A DNA stretch of 64,000 nt from Lewinellaceae bacterium (GTDB lineage Bacteria > Bacteroidota > Bacteroidia > Chitinophagales > Saprospiraceae): contig JACJYI010000003.1 of NCBI GenBank assembly GCA_020636225.1, forward strand, positions 62,001 through 126,000, read 5' to 3'. A program made the position numbers and the translations under genes. Numbering within the stretch: position 1 is the stretch's first letter; each line of letters starts with the position of its first letter. Below, one piece after another: positions 26,203 through 33,386 of the stretch. The notes under the pieces are model-generated. The model saw nothing but the letters and a program-made list of their open reading frames with translations. It was not told where the DNA came from and did no database searches.

Positions 26203-27204
26203 TTACTCCCTGACCACACGATGAATGGCACTGGCCTTTTCATTCCACAACCGCAGGAGGTAGGTGCCGGCAGGCAGAGGGGTCATGTCGAGGTCGGCTT
26301 GTCGGAGAAGGATGCCGGTGTGGAGCAGTCTGCCCGTCAGGTCGCGCAATTCCATCTGGTAGGATTCGGCAGAGGAGGTCCATAAGTGCAATGCATTTCC
26401 GGTGGGGTTCGGGCTCAGGGTCAACCCCGGAATGGGTTCGGTACCATCGCCCAGACCTGTCGTGCCACAATCCACGGTATTGTCGAAGATGATCTGCAGG
26501 GAATCGATCGGTTCGATCCCGGCATTGGCCTTGGTCCTGACGGAGCGGATGAAGGAGGGGTTGCCGAAATCATCGTCCGGTTGGGCGACCTTGACAAAGG
26601 CGAAGAGGGATGAGGTGCCGTTGCTGGCGCACCGGGTATCTGCCCCGACCACATTCGCGCCCTGCAGGGCAGCCATGAGGCGGCAGGCCAGTGATCCTTC
26701 TGCGGCCAGGAAGCGAGCTTCCATGCTGTCCAGGATCTCCTGCCCCAGGAGGATATTCCCCTGGATGGCATAATGCGGGCCGGTGATATGGTTCTTGTAA
26801 TCGTCCGTGCCGGCCCCGGTGTATCCGGCGGACTGAGGGGATCCGGTGACCATGGCCACGATGCCATACTGCCGCAGTTGAGGTTGGTTGCTGATGTCAT
26901 TCTCGATCAGCCAGTCGATGATCTGGGAAGGCGTATCGCCGGCATTCATACGGTTGCGGGCATTGATCTGGTTGGCGGGCACATAGTAGGCCTGGGTGTT
27001 GATCGCTCCTTTGCCGGGGAACAACTCACCGAGGAAGTGATCGGATAGACCGGATATCCCGGTGAGATCGACACAGGAAGCGCCGGCACTGCCCACCTCC
27101 CCCGTGGTGGTATCGATGGCAACCATGGAAAAGGTATCCTGTGCGCGAGCGACAGTCAGGATGGAGAAGAAATAGCACAGGATCGAAATGATGAACGGTT
27201 TCAT
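26203..27204 (-). CDS. Secreted DUF1028 protein with T9SS C-terminal sorting domain
   Basis: 333 residues. After a signal peptide (ISILCYFFSILTVARAQ) comes a DUF1028 domain, an Ntn-hydrolase-like fold: DTFSMVAIDTTTGEVGSAGASCVD, then NPQLASPL-like region absent but GDTPSQIIDWLIENDISNQPQLRQYGIV, AIQGNILLGQEILDSMEARF and GSLACRLMAALQGA match the family. The last 80 residues (LTLSPNPTGNALHLWTSSAESYQMELRDLTGRLLHTG and PLPAGTYLLRLWNEK) are a type A T9SS sorting domain, so the protein is likely exported and attached to the cell surface or released. The function of DUF1028 is unknown. Its start faces the TonB receptor gene across a 167-bp region with a palindrome. Confidence 0.88.
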   Translation of the reverse strand: MKPFIISILCYFFSILTVARAQDTFSMVAIDTTTGEVGSAGASCVDLTGISGLSDHFLGELFPGKGAINTQAYYVPANQINARNRMNAGDTPSQIIDWLIENDISNQPQLRQYGIVAMVTGSPQSAGYTGAGTDDYKNHITGPHYAIQGNILLGQEILDSMEARFLAAEGSLACRLMAALQGANVVGADTRCASNGTSSLFAFVKVAQPDDDFGNPSFIRSVRTKANAGIEPIDSLQIIFDNTVDCGTTGLGDGTEPIPGLTLSPNPTGNALHLWTSSAESYQMELRDLTGRLLHTGILLRQADLDMTPLPAGTYLLRLWNEKASAIHRVVRE

Positions 27205-27342
27205 GGTCAGGACAAGGTTGGTCAGACGTGATGAAGATAAGGCATATCTGGTTGACCGGGTCGATGGACGGGTCCTGGCAAATGGCCATGTAGCTGCATG
27301 GGATCCAGGCCGATTCTCCACGGGTTTGGAACATCCGATATT

Positions 27343-27366
27343 TATTTTTAGATTTATCTAAAAATA
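27343..27366. promoter_or_regulatory. 24-bp operator-like palindrome at the TonB receptor start
   Basis: Two perfect 11-bp arms, TATTTTTAGAT and ATCTAAAAATA, flank a 2-bp centre (TT), and the site ends 5 bp before the receptor ATG. The TTAG...CTAA core resembles binding sites of DtxR/MntR-type metal regulators, but the regulator is not identified. Binding here would cover the ribosome binding region or transcription start of the receptor gene. Confidence 0.6.
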
Positions 27367-27371
27367 TACAG

Positions 27372-29690
27372 ATGCTCCATCCCCATCCCGTGATCCTGAT
27401 GCTGCTGTTGCTCCTGGCCAGCCTGGCAGGCCAGGCTCAGATCCGGGTACAGGTGCAGGACCAGGCCACGAATGAGTCCTTACCCTTTGCCACGTTGGTC
27501 AATGTTCAGACCGGTGACGCCTATGTCTCCGATCAACAGGGATGGGCAGAGCTTCCGGGCACAGGGATGGTAGCTGTCTCCTACACCGGGTTTCAGGAAG
27601 ATACCTTTCAGATCCGCAATGATGGCCAGGTGATCGGACTGAACCCCGATGCAATGACTTTCGATGCCGTGGTGGTCAGTGGCACCCGGACCTTCAAGCG
27701 GCAGACCCGGACACCGGTCATCGTCTCGCTCATCTCCAGGCAAACCCTGGACCAGGTCCAGGCATGTACCATGGCGGATGGACTGCGCTTTCAGCCCGGC
27801 CTTCGGGTAGAAACGGATTGCCAGACCTGCAACTATACCCAATTGCGCATGAACGGCCTGGCCGGTGGGTATTCACAGATCCTCATCAACGGCAGGCCGA
27901 TCTTCAGTCCGCTGACCGGGCTGTATGGCATGGAGCAATTGCCTGTGAACATGATCGAACGCATCGAAGTGGTCCGGGGGGGCGGTTCGGTGTTGTATGG
28001 TTCCGGGGCGATCGGCGGCACGATCAACGTCATCACCCGGCTGCCTTCCAGCAGCGGATTCGACCTGGGGTCTACCTGGCAATCCATCGGTGGCCAGGCT
28101 GCCGATCGACGGACGGCTGGCAATGCTACCGTACTCAATGAAGCGGGCACACTGGGAGCGGCCTTCTTCTTCAATCACCAGCAACGTGAGGCTTACGACC
28201 ATAATGGAGACCAGTTCTCGGAACTGCCGGCCATTCGCAACCTGTCCTTTGGTACCCATCTGACCTTCCAGCCTGCCCCCGGTCAGAAACTGGAAGTCAG
28301 TCTGTCCCGGTTGCATGAGTACCGTTATGGCGGTGAACTGACCGACCTGCCGCCTCATCTGGCAGCCCAATCCGAGGAACGGACCCATGACGTTCTCCTT
28401 GGCAGTGCCGACTATCAAATCGATCTGAACCAGGGCCGTACCTCGTTGATCACCTATCTGGGCGGCCAGCATACCGATCGGGAACATTACACCGGCATCC
28501 TGCCGGATGATCCGGATGAGCGGTTGATTCATCTGGCCAATCCGCCCTATGGATCATCGGACAATACCACCCTGCAGGGTGGTGTGCAGGTCAACCATCG
28601 ATGGACTACTTTCCCAGGCGTTGCCCATACCGGAACGGCAGGGATCGAATTTGTCCAAGATGATGTGTTGGACGTGATCAATGCCTATCAATACCGGATC
28701 GATCAGGTCAGCCGGAATACGGGGATGTTTGCCCAGAGCGACTGGCAGATCACCCCGGCACTCAGCGCCTTGTCCGGGATCCGCATGGATATTCACAATC
28801 TGGTGGATGGCCCGGTGTTCAGTCCGCGGATCTCCCTGCTCTACCGATGGAAGGAGACTACTCAGTTCCGGTTGACCTACGGTCGTGGATTTCGTGCCCC
28901 TCAGGCCTTCGATACGGATCTGCACATTGCCTTTGCCGGGGGAGGTGTCTCCCGTGTCCAGCTCGATCCGGCCCTGCGAGAGGAACGCTCCCAGAGTATC
29001 AGCACATCCGTCAATGTCGATCATGCCACGGATCACTGGATCGCCGGATTTACCCTGGAAGGGTTTTACACCCGGCTGTACAATGCCTTCTTCCTGGATC
29101 CGGTTGGCGTGGATGCGTTTGGACAGCAATTCCTCAAGCGCAATGGTCCTGCTTCTACCGTGCAGGGACTGATCCTGGAGGGACGGGCCAACTATGACCA
29201 GAAGGTCCAACTGGAAGCAGGGATGACCTGGCAGACCAGTCTGTTCGATCAGGCAGTAACGGTGATCGACGGATTGCCTGCCCGAAAGGAATTCCTCAGG
29301 ACACCCAATGCCTATGGGTTTGCCAATCTGTCCCTCTTTCCACTGGGTCGCTGGACCACTTCCGCCAATGCGATCTTCACCGGCCCCATGACCCTGGCCC
29401 ATTTTGCCGGGGCACCGGAGCAGGAAGCGGATGCCTTTGTAACCAGTCCAACCTTTGTGGAGATCAGCATTCGGACCGCCTATACCCTTCCTGTGGATGA
29501 AAAGGGATTATCTCTCCAGTTGATTCTCGGTGTTCGAAACCTGACCAATGCCTACCAGGATGATTTCGATACGGGAAAGAACCGGGATAGCAATTACGTC
29601 TACGGACCGGGAATGCCCAGGAGTATCTACGGAGGCGTCAAATTGAATTTCAGTGGAAATTCCAAATCACAAATTCGAGGCACCAATTGA
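27372..29690 (+). CDS. TonB-dependent outer-membrane receptor with CxxC plug motif
   Basis: 772 residues. A signal peptide (ILMLLLLLASLAGQAQ) and a carboxypeptidase-regulatory-like/DUF4480 domain (residues about 24-95, IRVQVQDQATNESLPFATLVNVQTGDAYV) precede a plug domain (TPVIVSLISRQTLDQV to RLPSSSGF) and a 22-stranded barrel ending at KLNFSG. The plug has an unusual pair ETDCQTCNYTQLRMNGL, two Cys three residues apart, and MIERIEVVRGGGSVLYGSGAIGGTINVITR typical of plugs. Such receptors import metal chelates, haem or vitamins across the outer membrane. With the palindrome at its start, metal uptake is a reasonable inference but not shown. No SusD partner is present. Confidence 0.93.
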   Translation: MLHPHPVILMLLLLLASLAGQAQIRVQVQDQATNESLPFATLVNVQTGDAYVSDQQGWAELPGTGMVAVSYTGFQEDTFQIRNDGQVIGLNPDAMTFDAVVVSGTRTFKRQTRTPVIVSLISRQTLDQVQACTMADGLRFQPGLRVETDCQTCNYTQLRMNGLAGGYSQILINGRPIFSPLTGLYGMEQLPVNMIERIEVVRGGGSVLYGSGAIGGTINVITRLPSSSGFDLGSTWQSIGGQAADRRTAGNATVLNEAGTLGAAFFFNHQQREAYDHNGDQFSELPAIRNLSFGTHLTFQPAPGQKLEVSLSRLHEYRYGGELTDLPPHLAAQSEERTHDVLLGSADYQIDLNQGRTSLITYLGGQHTDREHYTGILPDDPDERLIHLANPPYGSSDNTTLQGGVQVNHRWTTFPGVAHTGTAGIEFVQDDVLDVINAYQYRIDQVSRNTGMFAQSDWQITPALSALSGIRMDIHNLVDGPVFSPRISLLYRWKETTQFRLTYGRGFRAPQAFDTDLHIAFAGGGVSRVQLDPALREERSQSISTSVNVDHATDHWIAGFTLEGFYTRLYNAFFLDPVGVDAFGQQFLKRNGPASTVQGLILEGRANYDQKVQLEAGMTWQTSLFDQAVTVIDGLPARKEFLRTPNAYGFANLSLFPLGRWTTSANAIFTGPMTLAHFAGAPEQEADAFVTSPTFVEISIRTAYTLPVDEKGLSLQLILGVRNLTNAYQDDFDTGKNRDSNYVYGPGMPRSIYGGVKLNFSGNSKSQIRGTN

Positions 29691-29727
29691 GTTCCAATGC
29701 CAAACTATCAATTACCGAAGCGGAGCA

Positions 29728-30340
29728 GGGTTTTGGTCTTTCGATGTTGTGATCTCGAATGTTATTGTTATTTGTGATTTGTCATTTGGGATTTGGTGCT
29801 TCCACTCTGTGGTGCGACCCCTACAGGGCCGATCCTTCCTTCCAATCGATACTATACAACTTTGGCCCCTACAGGGCCTTTTCGTTTTGGACATTCGACA
29901 TTGACGTTTCGAATTTACCTGGCCGCCGGCAGGCGGTTTTGGGATTTATGATCTGTCATTTGTCATTTTTGTCATTTCTGTTTCGATCATTGAATATTCG
30001 ATATTGGAATTTAATTGGTATTTGGAATTTGTTATTTGGTGCTTACCCCTTGGTGCGACCCCTACAGGGCCGATCCTTACTTCCTCGCGATCCTATACAA
30101 CTTTGACCCCTACAGGGCCTTTTCGTTTTGGACATTCGACATTGGCATTTCGAATTTACCTGGCCGCCGGCAGGCGGGTTTGGGATTTGGAATTTGTCAT
30201 TTGATGCTTTACTGTGGTGCATCTCCCTTGTAGATCCCTTTCGTTTCAATTATTTAGTATTAGTGAATTCGAATTTACTTGTGATTTGGGATTTGTCATT
30301 TGTGATTTGCCGTCAGGCAGTGTGCTTCTCCCTGCTACTT
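29728..30340. repeat. Non-coding repeat cluster: two 140-bp direct repeats plus satellite fragments
   Basis: 29811-29950 and 30052-30191 are direct repeats about 90 percent identical, 241 bp apart. Each contains two copies of CCCCTACAGGGCC, the block TTTTCGTTTTGGACATTCGA and CTGGCCGCCGGCAGGCGG. Between and around them run low-complexity phrases such as GATTTGGGATTTGTCATTTG. Related pieces occur at about 30240-30330 and 31395-31520. Short open frames across it are not convincing genes because stop-free stretches follow the repeat rather than codon structure. The 741-bp gap between the TonB receptor and the DUF2202 gene holds nothing else besides the terminator at 30349. Confidence 0.75.
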
Positions 30341-30348
30341 TTCCCATG

Positions 30349-30378
30349 AAAAAAAGCCCCGAAGATTTTCTCCGGGGC
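30349..30378 (-). terminator. Rho-independent terminator of the DUF2202 gene (module copy 1)
   Basis: On the minus strand a 10-bp stem (GCCCCGGAGA with TCTTCGGGGC, one G-U pair, 3-nt loop) is followed by seven T. It lies 53 bp after the DUF2202 stop. The hairpin and the adjoining 24 bp (to 30402) recur almost unchanged at 31328-31382. Confidence 0.8.
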
Positions 30379-30431
30379 ACCCACAATCAAACGCTATGAA
30401 TAGTTTTTGCTAAATGTCCAGAGTCCCAATG

Positions 30432-31127
30432 CTATGGCTTGTTGTTTGAACCCGTTTCCATTTCTCCATTAATGATTACATCAAATGCATCTTGAGAAAG
30501 GACTTGAGGCGTATAGTTGATTCCACGCATCTTCAGGTTTTTTACAAATGCTCGAAGATGATTGCGGGAACCTTTCATCAGGTTTTCATAGACCCAGATG
30601 ATATCCTGGTTGTCGATCTTGACCAGGGCTGTCTGCAGGTCCTGGATATCGACCTCTTCAACCAGGGCTCCAACTTTCAGTGCGTCGATTTCACTGGCCA
30701 TGCCCTGATTCAACAAGTCATTGTAAAGTGTTTCAAGGGTTGGATCGGTGAATTCACCAGGTCCATTGCCTTCTGACGGGTCATCCAGATTGTATTTCTG
30801 GATCAGCAGCAATACAGCCTCAGTATGGGTAAGCTCACTGGCGGCAATGTGGCTGAATGCCTGTACCGGCCAGATCGTGTACAGTTTGGCATAAAGATCA
30901 TGGGCCAGTTTTTCCTCCTCTCTCATGAACAGGAGGCTGGCTGCTTCATCGCCTGACAGGGGTTGGTCAGGGATGGCATTCAGCTCGTCTCCCAGTACGG
31001 AAGTTGTAAAGGAGGTATAGCCATTTTCATCAACATAGAACCAGGTCGCTGCCTTGTCCTCTTTTGCGCATCCCGACATCATGCCTGTGATCAGGAGCAT
31101 CATTCCCAGGAGAATCAGATTTTTCAT
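30432..31127 (-). CDS. DUF2202 (ferritin-like) lipoprotein
   Basis: 231 residues. The signal peptide ILLGMMLLITGMMSGCAKED gives a lipidated Cys20. The rest is a DUF2202 domain, a four-helix ferritin-like fold: LLFMREEEKLAHDLYAKLY has the ExxEKLAxD/H motif, then HIAASELTHTEAVLLLIQKYNLDDP, EIDALKVGALVEEVDIQDL and ENLMKGSRNHLRAFVKNL. The conserved Glu and His residues could bind a di-metal centre. Family members are envelope proteins of unknown function in many phyla. It is a single-gene unit with a terminator just downstream. Confidence 0.9.
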   Translation of the reverse strand: MKNLILLGMMLLITGMMSGCAKEDKAATWFYVDENGYTSFTTSVLGDELNAIPDQPLSGDEAASLLFMREEEKLAHDLYAKLYTIWPVQAFSHIAASELTHTEAVLLLIQKYNLDDPSEGNGPGEFTDPTLETLYNDLLNQGMASEIDALKVGALVEEVDIQDLQTALVKIDNQDIIWVYENLMKGSRNHLRAFVKNLKMRGINYTPQVLSQDAFDVIINGEMETGSNNKP

Positions 31128-31622
31128 ATGGCTGGATTTTAGTGTGTCACCAATGGTCCAAACTTATCCCGTCAGAGGCTCAGAAAATGTGATGGTCATT
31201 ACACAATCAATTCTTTAAGGAATGTTTAACAAGGCTACCGTGCGATTCCTGATCCGGAAGGTGAGCAGGTGGTCACCGAAGTGATAGGCCGTGGTCGGAA
31301 TGCTCATTGAGCAATCGATAGCTGTCCAAAAAAAAGCCCCGGAGATTTTCTCCGGGGCACCCACAATCAAACGCTATGAATAAATGTGGAAATTCTAAAA
31401 AAGCTCCAATGTCCAAATTTCAATGACCGAATCAAGTCTGGGTTTTGGTCCTTCGATTTTCGGATTTGGGATTTGTTTGAGATTTGACATTTGAGATTTG
31501 GTGCTTCCACTTCTCTTTTCCTGAATTCGTTTGTTCTCCGTCTTGTTTACAAACCTAGATACAGATTCTGTATCCGTTCGTGACGAGGATCACACGAGTG
31601 CCTATTTTAACAATTGGAAAGC
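31128..31622. other. 495-bp intergenic region with second terminator module and satellite repeat
   Basis: Between the DUF2202 start and the S8 protease stop there is no gene. It holds the terminator module at 31328-31382 and, at about 31395-31520, a diverged piece of the non-coding repeat seen near 29728 (GGGTTTTGGTC, GATTTGGGATTTG, GATTTGGTGCTTCCACT). The DUF2202 promoter must lie in its left part, but no clear -7 box was identified. Confidence 0.55.
31328..31358 (-). terminator. Rho-independent terminator (module copy 2), downstream of the S8 protease
   Basis: On the minus strand GCCCCGGAGA pairs perfectly with TCTCCGGGGC across a 3-nt loop and is followed by eight T. It is 265 bp past the protease stop codon. 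The next 24 bp upstream on that strand (31359-31382) match module copy 1 base for base. Confidence 0.75.
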
Positions 31623-33185
31623 CTATCTCCCCTCTGCCAGCAATTGCCGCACGGCATTTTCAGCGTTGATCACACCCCCGCTGATACACAGGTCATTCAT
31701 GTGCACCCTGGCCTTCCCTCCGGGAATGCGAACTTTTTTCTTGACCGGCTCGGCGGTGCGGATCAACAGGTCACGCACCTCTGCTGCGCTCAATTCGGGG
31801 AAATAGCCCCGGATCAGCGCAGCGACACCGGCAGCCACCGGGGAGGCCATGCTTGTGCCCGAGGCATCTTCGTAGCCATTGTCTGGGACGGTGGAATAGA
31901 TATCCACTCCCGGGGCGAACACATCCACCGTGGTAGCGCCATAATTGGAAAAGCTGGCCGTCAGCTTCTTTCGTTTCCTGGAGCTGCTGCTGGCACCGAC
32001 CTCCAGCCAGTTCGTGGCGATGGTGCCATCGTCCAGAAGTCGGTTAGGGTAGAAACGCACCTGGTCATTGTCCAGGGCCTCATTGCCGGCCGCATGGACC
32101 AGGAGGACATCCTTGCTGATGGCATATCGGACCGCATCATCCACCAGGCCTTTCTTCAAGGAGTAGGGTTTGCCAAAGGACATATTGATCACCCGGGCCC
32201 CATGGTCCACTGCATAGCGGATGGCATTGGCCACGTCCTTGTCCCGCTCATCACCATTCGGCACGGTGCGCAGGGTCATGATCCGGGCATTGCGGGCGAT
32301 GCCCTCGATCCCCAGGCCGTTTCCCTGTTCGGCAGCAATGATGCCCGCTACATGGGTGCCATGCATGGCATCTGGTCCCTCTACACGATCGCAGCCGTAA
32401 TGCCGCTGGGTGCCATCATCCGGATCATCCCCCACGATGGCCCGTCGGATGCTGTCGGTATCCATTGTATTATACGTCAGCAGGGGACCCAACTGGTCAG
32501 CACCCATCCGGAGCTCATGATCCAGATTGGTGGCATTCATGAAGAGCATCATCACCCGCAGGGTGGCCTTCATGCCCTTCTCCTTTCGGGAGGCCGGCTT
32601 GTATTCGCGAAGGGCCGTTTTGGAGAATTCCCCGCCAGACTGGGCTTTTACGGCATCGACCAGATTGACCATGCCCAGGACCGACTGGTATTGGGTTTCC
32701 AGCTCCTGTTGTTCCTGATTGAACAACTCTTGCCATTGCTGGTAACGCGCAAAGCGCTGCTGGTCTTCCTCCGACAGTTGTGTGGTGTCTTTTCCGGCAA
32801 AATACTGCTCCATGTCCTTCACGATCCGGGCCAGTTCCAGGGCTTCGTGCTCAATGTCGCCACCCGGACCACCCAGGAAGGACCACCCATAGATATCATC
32901 CACATACCCGTTGCCATCATCATCCAGTCCATTGCCGGGGATTTCTCCCGGATTGGTCCAGACCCTGTTCCGGAGGTCATCATGGTCGACCTCCACCCCG
33001 GCGTCGATCACCGCCACGATCACCTCCTCCGGGATCCGATCGTTCAAGAGGTCGTATGCCCGGGTAACACTGGTGCCATAGACCCCATCCTCCTGCGGAT
33101 CGAGGAGGTACCAATTGGCCGGGGCCTGTTGGGCGGACAGCAGAATGGGAAGAAGCAGGATAAGAAGGTAGGTGGTCGTTCGCAT
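31623..33185 (-). CDS. Secreted S8 (subtilisin-like) serine protease
   Basis: 520 residues with a signal peptide (TYLLILLLPILLSAQ). Catalytic Asp61 is in VIVAVIDAGVEVDH, His275 in DAMHGTHVAGIIAA, the oxyanion Asn368 in HAAGNEA and the nucleophile Ser445 in GTSMASPVAAG. About 170 residues between the Asp and His regions form a charged helical insertion (ALELARIVKDMEQYFAGKD to NATNLDHELRM), found in a subset of Bacteroidota S8 peptidases. There is no T9SS tail and no propeptide of the usual I9 type. The ATG at 33183-33185 starts the signal peptide; the open frame continues 65 codons upstream without features. It diverges from paaZ. Confidence 0.93.
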   Translation of the reverse strand: MRTTTYLLILLLPILLSAQQAPANWYLLDPQEDGVYGTSVTRAYDLLNDRIPEEVIVAVIDAGVEVDHDDLRNRVWTNPGEIPGNGLDDDGNGYVDDIYGWSFLGGPGGDIEHEALELARIVKDMEQYFAGKDTTQLSEEDQQRFARYQQWQELFNQEQQELETQYQSVLGMVNLVDAVKAQSGGEFSKTALREYKPASRKEKGMKATLRVMMLFMNATNLDHELRMGADQLGPLLTYNTMDTDSIRRAIVGDDPDDGTQRHYGCDRVEGPDAMHGTHVAGIIAAEQGNGLGIEGIARNARIMTLRTVPNGDERDKDVANAIRYAVDHGARVINMSFGKPYSLKKGLVDDAVRYAISKDVLLVHAAGNEALDNDQVRFYPNRLLDDGTIATNWLEVGASSSSRKRKKLTASFSNYGATTVDVFAPGVDIYSTVPDNGYEDASGTSMASPVAAGVAALIRGYFPELSAAEVRDLLIRTAEPVKKKVRIPGGKARVHMNDLCISGGVINAENAVRQLLAEGR

Positions 33186-33361
33186 GGACAGGTAGATTGA
33201 ATGAAGCGGCCAAAGTTCTCTCATAGGAATGAACTGCACAAGTCCAGGGTATGTCGGGCAGCAGTAGAATTGGCAGAGTGCCTGCCCGGGTCTGACCGAT
33301 TGATAGGCCGATCTAACCCGGACAGCGATGGCTGGAGGGGCTCTGGTCGCTGATGAGTTCC

Positions 33362-33369
33362 TACCTTTG
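33362..33369 (+). promoter_or_regulatory. -7 promoter element of paaZ
   Basis: TACCTTTG is an exact match to TAnnTTTG and ends 17 bp before the paaZ ATG, giving a leader of about ten bases. No good -33 box was found at the expected distance. Confidence 0.5.
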
Positions 33370-33386
33370 CCACAAATCAACAGGCG

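Noticed and set aside
24705..26213. Plus-strand open frame of 502 codons opposite DUF389
   Set aside because: It is antisense to the conserved DUF389 membrane segments and has shadow-like composition with no domain.
29653..30249. Several short open frames of 60-115 codons in the repeat cluster
   Set aside because: They repeat with the DNA, differ in frame between copies, and encode no consistent protein.
29690..31622. A CRISPR array in the repeat-rich stretch
   Set aside because: Repeats are long, few and not evenly spaced, there are no short uniform spacers, and no cas genes are in the window.
31614..33200. Plus-strand open frame of 528 codons opposite the S8 protease
   Set aside because: The minus strand carries the whole Asp/His/Ser triad with a signal peptide; the plus frame has shadow composition.
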